64,000 nt of DNA. It comes from Longispora albida DSM 44784. GTDB taxonomy: Bacteria; Actinomycetota; Actinomycetes; Mycobacteriales; Micromonosporaceae. Made by a program: the position numbers and the translations under genes. The stretch's first letter is position 1. Each line of letters starts with the position of its first letter. The stretch lies in assembly GCF_000379825.1 (NCBI RefSeq), contig NZ_KB903833.1, positions 373,022-437,021 of the forward strand, written 5' to 3'. This document shows, in pieces, positions 1 to 7,322 of this stretch. The notes beneath the pieces were generated by a model that was not told the origin of the DNA, did not search any database, and saw only the letters and a program-made list of their open reading frames with translations.

Positions 1-279
1 CGCGGGGTGGCCGGCGAGGGCTGCCGGTACGTCGACGCGGCCGTGGTACGCCGAGGTGAGCAGGAGCGGGACGACGACGGCCGGGCCGGTGGCGGTGAGG
101 ACCTCGGCCGGGCTGGGCCAGGAGTGGTCGAGGTACGCGACGCGCACGTCGAGCCCCGGCCGGGCCGCCGCCACGGCCAGGGCGAGGTCCTCAGTGGACA
201 TCGCGGCCCGGGGATCCCGGCTGCCGTGGGCGAGGAGCACCAGCGGCAGGCCGGGTACCGGGGAAAAGGGCGACGTCAC
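1..279 (-). CDS. Sirohydrochlorin chelatase-like protein (CbiX/SirB family), partial at the left edge
   Basis: Only the first 93 codons are present; the gene runs off position 1. The GTG start at 279 overlaps the cysH stop in a GTGA junction, so the two are translationally coupled. The product opens with a short leader and then the motif LVLLAHGSRDPRA, the N-terminal signature of CbiX/SirB chelatases, whose His binds the metal. Further on it reads VVVPLLLTSAYHGRVD, the usual second conserved block. The family inserts iron (or cobalt) into sirohydrochlorin. Siroheme is the cofactor of the sulfite reductase two genes upstream, so iron chelation for that enzyme is the natural role. The metal is inferred from context. 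Confidence 0.85.
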   Translation of the reverse strand, partial: MTSPFSPVPGLPLVLLAHGSRDPRAAMSTEDLALAVAAARPGLDVRVAYLDHSWPSPAEVLTATGPAVVVPLLLTSAYHGRVDVPAALAGHPA

Positions 280-971
280 AGGTGGATGCCGCACTCGGTC
301 TTGTCCTCGAACATCGCCCACCGCCCCGACCTCGGGTCCTCGCCCTCCGCGACGGCCCGGGTGCACGGCCAGCAGCCGACCGAGGGGTATCCCTGGTTGA
401 TGAGGTCGTTGACGGGTACGTCGAAACGGGTGATGTAGTCAGCGGCGTCCTGGGCCGTCCACCGGGCCAGTGGCGAGATCTTGACCTTCTCGCGGTCGTA
501 GTCGTATCCGACGACGGGCGTGCCGGCCCGGCTGGGCGTCTCGTCCCGCCGGAGCCCGGTCGCCCACGCCGTGTACGGGGCCAGCGCCGACTCCAGCGGC
601 TTGACCTTGCGCAGCGTGCAGCACTGGCCGGGGTCGCGGTGGAAGAGGCGCGGGCCGTGGTCGCCGTCCTGCTGGCCGACCGTCCGCTGCGGCGGGATCG
701 AGCGCACGGTGATCGGCAGGGTCCTCGCCGCCAGGTCGCGGACGGCGAGGGTCTCGGCGAAGTGCAGGCCGGTGTCGAGGAAGATCACGTCCACCCCCGG
801 TGCCACCCGCGAGACCAGGTGGGCCAGGAGCGCGTCGGCGAAGGAGCTGGTCACGCAGAACCTCTCGCCGAAGTTCTCCACGGCCCACTCGACGATCCGC
901 TCGGCCGAGGCCTCTTCGAGGTCGTTGCCTGCCCGGTAGGCCAGTTCCTCCAGGGGGGTCATGTCGCTCAC
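276..971 (-). CDS. cysH: Adenylyl-sulfate (APS) reductase, assimilatory
   Basis: 231 residues. It reduces activated sulfate to sulfite in the cytoplasm with thioredoxin. The adenine-nucleotide alpha-hydrolase fold is seen in SSFADALLAHLV (P-loop-like) and FLDTGLHF. Cysteines C117-C118 and C200/C203 (CC followed by CxxC) are the ligands of the [4Fe-4S] cluster that separates APS-using from PAPS-using enzymes, so APS is the expected substrate. The C-terminus ECGIHL carries the catalytic cysteine near residue 227. GTG at 971 is chosen because it overlaps the sir stop by 4 bases; an upstream ATG-type extension to 1004 would lie inside sir. It is the middle gene of a sir-cysH-chelatase operon. Confidence 0.95.
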   Translation of the reverse strand: MSDMTPLEELAYRAGNDLEEASAERIVEWAVENFGERFCVTSSFADALLAHLVSRVAPGVDVIFLDTGLHFAETLAVRDLAARTLPITVRSIPPQRTVGQQDGDHGPRLFHRDPGQCCTLRKVKPLESALAPYTAWATGLRRDETPSRAGTPVVGYDYDREKVKISPLARWTAQDAADYITRFDVPVNDLINQGYPSVGCWPCTRAVAEGEDPRSGRWAMFEDKTECGIHL

Positions 972-2653
972 GCCAGGGCCTCCTCGTCGGCTCTGGCCAC
1001 CCACTGCGCGAAGGACTCACCGTCGGCGCGCTGGTCGAGGTAGGTACGCGTGATCCGCTCGACGTAGTTGGGGAGGTTGGCCGCTGTGGTCTTCAGGCCG
1101 CGCAGCTTGCGGCCGAGCGAGCCGAGCGGCTGGCCGTCCTCAGTCTCGGCGAAGGCACCGGCCGAGACCGCGAGGCCGCCGCCGAGGTGGATCTGGAAGC
1201 CCTCCTCCTCGCCGAGGCGGATGCCCTTGAGACCGATGTCGGCGACCTGGGTGCGGGCGCAGGCGTTCGGGCAGCCGTTGATGTTGATGGAGATCTCCGC
1301 GTCGACGTCGCCGAGCCGGGACTCCAGCTCCTCGATCAGCTTCGCCGCGGTGCCCTTGGTCTCGACGATCGCGAGCTTGCAGTACTCGATGCCGGTGCAG
1401 GCCATCGTCGCCCGGCGGAAGGTGCCCGGCCTGGTGCGCAGGCCGAGGGCGTCCAGGTCGGATGCCAGGGCTTCGGCGTCCGCCGGTTCGACGTCGAGGA
1501 CCAGCAGCTTCTGGTAGGCGGTGGTCCGGACCCTTCCGATGTTGTACCGGTCGAGCAGGTCAGCCAGCGCGTGCAGCGTCTCACCGCTCACCCGGCCGAC
1601 CACCGGCGCGACGCCGAGGTACTTCTTCCCGTCGGCCTGGTCGCCGAGTCCGATGTGGTCGATCGGCTGGGCGGGCAGCTCCGGGAGCGGGCCGTCGGCG
1701 AGTTTGCGGCCCAGGTACTCGTTCTCCAGGACGTCGCGGAACCTGCCGATCCCCCAGTCGTTGACCAGGAACTTGAGGCGCGCCTTGTTCCGCAGCCGCC
1801 GGTACCCGTAGTCGCGGAAGATGCCGATCACGCCAGCCCACACGTCGGGCACGTCCTCGATGGGCACCCAGACGCCGACGCGCTTGGCGAGCATCGGGTT
1901 GGTGGACAGGCCGCCGCCGACCCAGAGATCGAAGCCGGGGCCGTGGTCCGGGTGCACGCTGCCGATGAAGGCCACGTCGTTGACCTCGTACGGCACGTCG
2001 GGCAGCCAGGAGACCGAGGACTTGAACTTGCGCGGCAGGTTGGAGTACTCGGGGTTGCCGACGAAGCGGCGCTCGATCTCCCGGATGGCCGGGGTCGGGT
2101 CGATCCGCTCGTCGGCGCTGACGCCGGCCACGGGGCTGCCGACGATCACGCGGGGGGTGTCGCCACAGGCCTCCTGGGTGGACAGGCCGACGGCTTCGAG
2201 TGCCTTCCAGATGGCCGGTACGTCCTCGATGCGGACCCAGTGCAGCTGGATGTTCTGCCGGTCGGTGAGGTCTGCGGTGCCACGGGCGTACTTGACGGAC
2301 ACGTCGGCGATCGCGCGGAGCTGGGCGAGGGAGAGCTGGCCGCCGTCGATGCGGACGCGGAGCATGAAGTACTCGTCCTCAAGCTCGTGCGGTTCGAGGA
2401 CGGCCGTCTTACCGCCGTCGATACCGGGCTTGCGCTGGGTGTACAGGCCCCACCAGCGCAGCCGGCCGCGCAGGTCGGACGGGTCGATGCCGCCGAATCC
2501 GGTGTACTGGTAGATGTTCTCGACCCGGGCCCGCACGTTGAGGCCGTCGTCGTCCTTCTTCATCCGCTCGTTGGGATTGAGCGGCTCCCGGTAGCCGAGA
2601 GCCCACTGGCCCTGGCCTTTTGCCCTGGTGGTGGCTTTGATGGTGGACGTCAT
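968..2653 (-). CDS. sir: Ferredoxin-dependent sulfite reductase (nitrite/sulfite reductase family)
   Basis: 561 residues, the normal length for the actinobacterial single-chain siroheme/[4Fe-4S] enzyme that reduces sulfite to sulfide with ferredoxin. Two ferredoxin-like half-domains are visible. The cluster/siroheme cysteines appear as MACTGIEYCKLA and later as NINGCPNACAR. The N-terminal part carries the usual RWWGLYTQRKPG segment. The next gene reduces APS to sulfite, so sulfite rather than nitrite is the likely substrate, as for mycobacterial NirA/SirA. It is the first gene of the operon, and a cysteine-bearing leader peptide lies 105 bases upstream. Confidence 0.94.
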   Translation of the reverse strand: MTSTIKATTRAKGQGQWALGYREPLNPNERMKKDDDGLNVRARVENIYQYTGFGGIDPSDLRGRLRWWGLYTQRKPGIDGGKTAVLEPHELEDEYFMLRVRIDGGQLSLAQLRAIADVSVKYARGTADLTDRQNIQLHWVRIEDVPAIWKALEAVGLSTQEACGDTPRVIVGSPVAGVSADERIDPTPAIREIERRFVGNPEYSNLPRKFKSSVSWLPDVPYEVNDVAFIGSVHPDHGPGFDLWVGGGLSTNPMLAKRVGVWVPIEDVPDVWAGVIGIFRDYGYRRLRNKARLKFLVNDWGIGRFRDVLENEYLGRKLADGPLPELPAQPIDHIGLGDQADGKKYLGVAPVVGRVSGETLHALADLLDRYNIGRVRTTAYQKLLVLDVEPADAEALASDLDALGLRTRPGTFRRATMACTGIEYCKLAIVETKGTAAKLIEELESRLGDVDAEISININGCPNACARTQVADIGLKGIRLGEEEGFQIHLGGGLAVSAGAFAETEDGQPLGSLGRKLRGLKTTAANLPNYVERITRTYLDQRADGESFAQWVARADEEALA

Positions 2654-2758
2654 GGTGCGTCTCCTGACACGGAGAGGCGCCCGGTCTGAGCCGAAATCTG
2701 GTGCTGGGGACGGTGCCGGCGAAGACCGCGCGCCCTGCGAGAAGAAAGTGGGCGGCGA

Positions 2759-2848
2759 TTACAGAACCGGCTGACACATGGCGCTGCGCACACGGCCGTA
2801 GTCCACGTGGCGGCGGACCACGAGGCGGCGGTGCAGGGCGGCATGCAT
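2759..2848 (-). CDS. Short cysteine-containing leader peptide upstream of the sulfite reductase operon
   Basis: A 29-codon reading frame ends in TAA. It contains RRHVDYGRVRSAMC, followed by four residues and the stop. This matches the pattern RRHVDLxRVxSAxC of the putative leader peptides found in front of actinobacterial sulfur-assimilation genes. The Cys codon near the end would let cysteine supply, through ribosome progress, control read-through into sir. An in-frame ATG at 2857 would add three residues; no strong Shine-Dalgarno decides between them. The family match is from memory of the consensus; the attenuation mechanism is inference. Confidence 0.75.
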   Translation of the reverse strand: MHAALHRRLVVRRHVDYGRVRSAMCQPVL

Positions 2849-2948
2849 GCCCAGCATCGTCCCACGGGGTCGGCAAGAGCACCAGTATGGGCCTGATCAC
2901 GCGCTGACCGCCCGCTGATCCGCGCACGTCAGGCCCGTTCCTGGTGTT

Positions 2949-3614
2949 TCAGGCCGCCTTGACCAGTGTCGCGACGAGGGTGGCGAGCCTGGCGTGGGAG
3001 CCGCCGGTCAGGTGGACGCCGTCGTCGCCGGGGCCAGCGACCGTGCCGGCGTCGGCGAACCGCACTCCCCTGCCCAAGGCCACGGCCTCGATCTCGGCGG
3101 CGAGGAACGGTGAGGCCGCCGCGTCGCCGTAGACCTCGCGGGCCCAGATCTCGTAGCCGGCCTGGGACGGGTCTATCGGGATCGGCGCGAGGACCAGGAT
3201 GTCGGGCACGCCGGCCGCCTTGGCGTCGTCGATCAGGCCGCCGATCGCCGCCGCGATGTCCGCGGCCGTCCGGCCGAACGGGAGCTTGAGGTCGTTGGTG
3301 CCGAGCATCAGCACGAGGGTGCCGACCGGGGCGTGACTGTGCAGGCAGGGCAGCAGGTACGCGCGGCCGTTGCGGCCGGGCTTGTCCTCGCCGGCGGCGT
3401 AGTCGAGGTCGGTGGTGCGGCTGTTGAGGCCCTCCTCGATCACGCGGTATCCGGGGCCGAGCTGGGCCTGGAGCTGGCCGGTCCAGCGCTGGTCAGCTGG
3501 CCAGCGGCCGTCGTGGCTGTCGTCGGCCGGGTGGCCGTGGGTGTTGGAGTCTCCGAAGCAGACGATGGTCCGCGCGGCAGGATTCAAGATCACTACCAGA
3601 TGGTAGACGGGCAA
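2949..3614 (-). CDS. SGNH/GDSL-family hydrolase (lysophospholipase L1-like)
   Basis: 221 residues from the chosen start. All four SGNH blocks are visible: FGDSNTHG with the catalytic Ser, GLNSRTT with the oxyanion Gly, MLGTNDLK with the Asn, and DGVHLT carrying the Asp/His pair near the C-terminus. There is no signal peptide, so a cytoplasmic esterase, lipase or arylesterase acting on an unknown ester is likely. A start a few codons later would still keep the GDS block. It is separated from the sulfur operon by about 100 bases, is transcribed leftward, and is divergent from the large secreted protease. Confidence 0.85.
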   Translation of the reverse strand: MPVYHLVVILNPAARTIVCFGDSNTHGHPADDSHDGRWPADQRWTGQLQAQLGPGYRVIEEGLNSRTTDLDYAAGEDKPGRNGRAYLLPCLHSHAPVGTLVLMLGTNDLKLPFGRTAADIAAAIGGLIDDAKAAGVPDILVLAPIPIDPSQAGYEIWAREVYGDAAASPFLAAEIEAVALGRGVRFADAGTVAGPGDDGVHLTGGSHARLATLVATLVKAA

Positions 3615-3638
3615 GGGTGCCGCAAGGGTCGATCAGGA

Positions 3639-3671
3639 TTGACCTATCTGTTAAGAGTCTTATTTATTAAT
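3639..3671 (+). promoter_or_regulatory. AT-rich putative promoter of the secreted protease
   Basis: An AT-rich island in otherwise G+C-rich DNA holds TTGACC at 3639-3644 and, about 17 bases on, TATTTATTAAT at 3661-3671. This resembles a -35/-10 pair about 40 bases before the GTG at 3708. The -10 is not exact and the AT-rich stretch could also bind a regulator. Confidence 0.5.
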
Positions 3672-3707
3672 GGTGCTCACTGTTACTCAGAGCTGAGGAG
3701 CACCAGC

Positions 3708-6700
3708 GTGAGACGCATTGCCATACCCCTCATCGCGTGTACGGCCGCCGCGCTCCTCGCGGCGCCCGCGCACGCAGGCCCGGCGCCCCAGCCAGGTACC
3801 GGGCTTGTCCTGTCCGCCGTCGACCGGGCGCTGCTGGCCGCCGACCGCGCCGCCGAGTCCGGGCTCGACGCGCTCGCCAAGGGCCCGCACGAGCAGCTGC
3901 GCCGGGTCCGGAGCATCACCGGCGAGCGCGGCCTGCAGTACTCCGCCTACGAGCGGACGTACCGTGGCCTGCCGGTGCTCGGGGCCGACGCGGTCGTCAC
4001 CAGCGACCCCGACGGCCGGATCCGGGACATCAGCGCCGCACCGACCAGGCCGATCACGGTCGGCATCGTGCCGGCCGTGCCAGCGGCGAAGGCCTCGGAG
4101 GTCGCGCGGGGCAAGCTGGCCACTGTGGACAGCACGTCGGTACCGCAGCTGTCGGTGCTGGCCGGCGACAACCCGCGCCTCGTGTGGAACGTGCACGTCA
4201 CCGGGCGTACGGCTACTGCGCCGTCAAGCCTGCACGTGTACGTCGACGCCCAGTCCGGAGCTGTGGCCGACGCGTACGACGACGTGCGGCACGCCGCTGC
4301 CGAGGGTTCGGGTACCGGGTACTACAACGGCTCGGTGACCATCCAGACCAGCGGGTCGGGCAGCTCGTACACGATGCGGGACGGCACCCGGTCGAACCTG
4401 CAGTGCGGTGGCCAGAACGGCTCGGCGTACACCGGCACCGACGACGTCTGGGGCAACGGCCAGGGCACGAACCTCGAAACCGCCTGCGTGGACGTCATGT
4501 ACGCCGCCCAGCAGGAATGGGACATGCTCAAGAACTGGATCGGGCGCAACGGCTTCAACGGCAACGGCGGGGCCTTCCCGGCCCGGGTCGGCCTGTCCGA
4601 CGTCAACGCCTACTGGAACGGCAGCTACACCAACTTCGGCCGCAGCCAGGACAGCCAGCGGCAGGTCACGCCGATCGACGTGGTGGCGCACGAGTACGGC
4701 CACGCGATCTTCCAGTTCTCCGGCACCGGCCAGGGCGGCTCCGGCAACGAGACCGGCGGGCTGAACGAGTCGACCGGCGACATCTTCGGCGCGCTCACCG
4801 AGCACTACGCCAACAACTCCAACGACCCGCCGGACTACGAGGTCGGCGAGGAGGTGAACCTGGTCGGGCGCGGCCCGATCCGGTACATGTACGACCCTTC
4901 GCGGGTCGGCGACCCGAACTGCTACTCGTCGTCCATCCCGAACACCGAGGTGCACGCGGCAGCCGGTCCGCAGAACCACTGGTTCTACCTGCTGGCCGAG
5001 GGCTCGGCGCCCGGCGGCGGCAAGCCGAACAGCCCGATCTGCTCCGGCGGCCCGGCGAAGGTGACCGGGATCGGCATCCAGAAGGCCGGCAAGATCTTCC
5101 ACACCGCGCTGCTGACCAAGAGCTCGACGTGGGTGCACTCGTCCGTCCGGCGGGCCACGCTCCAGGCCGCCAAGGATCTCTATGCCCCGTCCTGTGTGGA
5201 GTGGCAGGCCGTCAAGGACGCATGGAACGCGGTTTCCGTACCGGCGGTGTCCGGCGAGGCCACCTGCACGGGCGGCCCGGCGAACGACTTCTCGATCTCA
5301 CTGAACCCGGCCTCCGGTACCGTGCAGCAGGGTTCGTCGGTGACGTCCACTGTGGGCACGCAGACGACGTCGGGTAACGCGCAGATGGTGAACCTGACCG
5401 TTTCCGGCCTGCCGAACGGCGTGACCGGCACGATCAGCCCGGCCAGCGTCACCTCGGGCGGCTCGGCCACCCTGACCCTGAACGCCTCGTCGAGTGCGGC
5501 GCAGGGCAACTACACGGTGACGGTGACCGGCACGGGCAGTGTCACGCACACAGCCACGTACTCGCTCCAGGTCGGCACGGGTGGCCCCGGGCCAGGCGCA
5601 CCCAACATCGACGTGGCGAAGGTGCAGGCGCACCTGACGCAGTTCGGCACGATCGCCTCGCAGAACGGCGGCAACCGGCGGGCGGGCTCCGCTGGCTACA
5701 CCGCTTCGCTGAACTACGTGAAGGGCAAACTCCAGGCGGCCGGTTACCAGGTCACCGAGCAGTACTGCTCCACGTGCACCTACCCGTCCAACAACCTGAT
5801 CGCTGACTGGCCGGGCGGCGACACCAGCAACACCGTCATGTTCGGCGCGCACCTCGACGGGGTGTCTGCCGGGCCGGGCATCAACGACAACGGCTCCGGG
5901 TCGGCGGTGACGCTGGAGGTCGCGCTCGCGCTGGCCCAGGCCAACCCGCAGCTGAGCAAGCACGTGCGGTTCGCGTGGTGGACGGACGAGGAGCAGGGCC
6001 TCAACGGCTCCGAGTACTACGTCGGCCAGCTCAGCGCCAGCCAGCGGTCGGCCATCAAGGGGTACTACAACTTCGACATGGTCGGCTCGCGGAACGCTGG
6101 TTACTTCATCAACCAGATCACGAGTTCGACGGCAGCACCGCTCAAGGAGTACTGGGACTCGCTGAACATCCAGCCGGAGGAGAACGTCGAGGGCGCCGGG
6201 CGCTCCGATGACGCCTCGTTCCGGGCGGTGGGCATCCCGACCAGCGGGTACGCGACCGGTGCCAGTGCCCGCAAGACCACAGCCCAGGCTGGCAAGTGGG
6301 GTGGCACGGCCAACTCCGCGTACGACCCCTGCTACCACGCGTCCTGCGACACCACGAGCAACGTCGCGGCGACTCCGCTCGACCGGAGCGCCGACGGCCT
6401 GGCCTTCGCGCTGTGGAAGCTGGCCGTGGTGAGCAGCCCGAGCAACGATTTCTCGGTGTCGGCCAACCCGGCGCAGGCCAGCACGCAGGCCGGCGGCACG
6501 GCGTCGACCACGGTCGGGACGCAGACCACGTCGGGCAGCCCGCAGACGGTGCAGCTGACCGCCACTGGCCTGCCGGCCGGGGTGACCGTCTCCTTCAATC
6601 CGTCGTCGGTGCTCACCGGCAACTCGTCGGCGGCGACGTTCACGACGTCGGCCAGTACGCCGTCGGGTTCGTACGACATCACGATCACCGCGACCGGTTC

Positions 6701-7217
6701 GGTGACCCGGACGGCCAACTTCCGGCTGACGGTCGGCCCGGTCGGCGGCGGGGACTTCTCGGTCTCGGTGAACCCGGGCTCGGGAACCGTCCAGGCTGGA
6801 CAGTCGGCGGCCACGACCGTGGGTACCCAGACGACGTCGGGTAACCCGCAGACGGTCACGCTGAGCGCTGCTGGCCTGCCGGCCGGGGCGACGGCCTCGT
6901 TCAACCCGTCGTCGGTGACGACCGGGAACTCGTCGGCGCTGACGATCTCCACGTCGGCGAGCACTCCGGCGGGCACGTACACGGTCACCATCACGGCGGC
7001 CGGGTCGGTGTCGCGGTCGGTGAGCTACACGCTGACGGTCACCGGCTCGCCGGGCGGCTGCGGTGGCCTGCCGGTGTGGAACTCCGGCACGACCTACGTG
7101 CCGGGTGACGTGGTGCAGCACAACGGGCACAAGTACACGTCGACCTGGTACTCGGCGGGTGCCGAGCCGGGTGCCCCGCAGTCCTGGGCCGTCTGGCGTG
7201 ACGAAGGCGCCTGCTAG
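3708..7217 (+). CDS. Secreted M4 metalloprotease / M28 aminopeptidase fusion with chitin-binding module
   Basis: 1,169 residues. The GTG start is preceded by GAGGAG with 7-base spacing. A signal peptide (RR, hydrophobic stretch, AHA cleavage site) occupies residues 1-25. A fungalysin/thermolysin propeptide follows to about 205, then a thermolysin-like M4 domain with HEYGH (H328, E329, H332) and GGLNESTGD (E354). After an Ig-like repeat (about 525-622) comes an M28 domain resembling the Streptomyces griseus aminopeptidase: GAHLDGV (H715), GINDNGSGS, WTDEEQG, NFDMVGS and CYHASCD, so all zinc ligands are present. Two more Ig-like repeats (about 912-1112) lead to a C-terminal CBM5/12 type module (about 1117-1169). 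Endo- and exopeptidase in one chain, anchored to chitin or cell wall, suggests complete degradation of structural protein. Confidence 0.93.
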   Translation: MRRIAIPLIACTAAALLAAPAHAGPAPQPGTGLVLSAVDRALLAADRAAESGLDALAKGPHEQLRRVRSITGERGLQYSAYERTYRGLPVLGADAVVTSDPDGRIRDISAAPTRPITVGIVPAVPAAKASEVARGKLATVDSTSVPQLSVLAGDNPRLVWNVHVTGRTATAPSSLHVYVDAQSGAVADAYDDVRHAAAEGSGTGYYNGSVTIQTSGSGSSYTMRDGTRSNLQCGGQNGSAYTGTDDVWGNGQGTNLETACVDVMYAAQQEWDMLKNWIGRNGFNGNGGAFPARVGLSDVNAYWNGSYTNFGRSQDSQRQVTPIDVVAHEYGHAIFQFSGTGQGGSGNETGGLNESTGDIFGALTEHYANNSNDPPDYEVGEEVNLVGRGPIRYMYDPSRVGDPNCYSSSIPNTEVHAAAGPQNHWFYLLAEGSAPGGGKPNSPICSGGPAKVTGIGIQKAGKIFHTALLTKSSTWVHSSVRRATLQAAKDLYAPSCVEWQAVKDAWNAVSVPAVSGEATCTGGPANDFSISLNPASGTVQQGSSVTSTVGTQTTSGNAQMVNLTVSGLPNGVTGTISPASVTSGGSATLTLNASSSAAQGNYTVTVTGTGSVTHTATYSLQVGTGGPGPGAPNIDVAKVQAHLTQFGTIASQNGGNRRAGSAGYTASLNYVKGKLQAAGYQVTEQYCSTCTYPSNNLIADWPGGDTSNTVMFGAHLDGVSAGPGINDNGSGSAVTLEVALALAQANPQLSKHVRFAWWTDEEQGLNGSEYYVGQLSASQRSAIKGYYNFDMVGSRNAGYFINQITSSTAAPLKEYWDSLNIQPEENVEGAGRSDDASFRAVGIPTSGYATGASARKTTAQAGKWGGTANSAYDPCYHASCDTTSNVAATPLDRSADGLAFALWKLAVVSSPSNDFSVSANPAQASTQAGGTASTTVGTQTTSGSPQTVQLTATGLPAGVTVSFNPSSVLTGNSSAATFTTSASTPSGSYDITITATGSVTRTANFRLTVGPVGGGDFSVSVNPGSGTVQAGQSAATTVGTQTTSGNPQTVTLSAAGLPAGATASFNPSSVTTGNSSALTISTSASTPAGTYTVTITAAGSVSRSVSYTLTVTGSPGGCGGLPVWNSGTTYVPGDVVQHNGHKYTSTWYSAGAEPGAPQSWAVWRDEGAC
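5281..5575 (+). repeat. First copy of an Ig-like domain repeat within the protease gene
   Basis: It encodes about 98 residues beginning NDFSISLNPASGTVQ, with VGTQTTSG in the middle and TYSLQVG at the end. It is a diverged copy of the tandem pair at 6445-7045 and links the M4 to the M28 domain. Function as a spacer or adhesion module is inferred. Confidence 0.85.
6445..7045 (+). repeat. Tandem pair of Ig-like domain repeats within the protease gene
   Basis: Two consecutive copies of about 100 codons share NPxxxxxQAG, VGTQTTSGxPQTV, GLPAGxTxSFNPSSV and STPxGxYxxTITAxGSV. The DNA is also similar (for example GGCCTGCCGGCCGGGG in both), pointing to recent duplication. They connect the M28 domain to the carbohydrate-binding module. 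Confidence 0.88.
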
Positions 7218-7237
7218 CGGTACACAGTAGATAGTCC

Positions 7238-7269
7238 GGCCCCTGCCCGACCTCCACCGGGCAGGGGCC
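7238..7269 (+). terminator. Hairpin terminator after the protease gene
   Basis: GGCCCCTGCCC (7238-7248) pairs perfectly with GGGCAGGGGCC (7259-7269) over a 10-base loop, 20 bases after the stop codon. No T-run follows, as is common for actinobacterial terminators. Confidence 0.8.
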
Positions 7270-7282
7270 TCCTCATGATCAC

Positions 7283-7320
7283 GGGACCCCTCATGTCGCT
7301 ATAGCGACATGAGGGGTCCC
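7283..7320. repeat. Perfect 18-bp-arm palindrome between convergent genes; copy of a repeated element
   Basis: GGGACCCCTCATGTCGCT and its exact reverse complement are separated by 2 bases. It sits directly after the stop of the histidine-kinase gene on the minus strand, so it probably acts as its terminator. A near-identical element with the same arm sequence lies at 20833-20872, also next to a gene end, which marks it as a dispersed intergenic repeat. Confidence 0.85.
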
Positions 7321-7322
7321 AC

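Noticed and set aside
800-2689. A 629-codon plus-strand frame over the sulfite reductase gene
   Set aside because: It is the antisense of a well-matched gene; its product is Arg/Gly/Ala/Val-rich with no domain, as expected in high-GC DNA.
5298-7130. A 610-codon minus-strand frame over the protease gene
   Set aside because: Arg-rich shadow of the repeats and M28 domain; no motifs or ribosome site.
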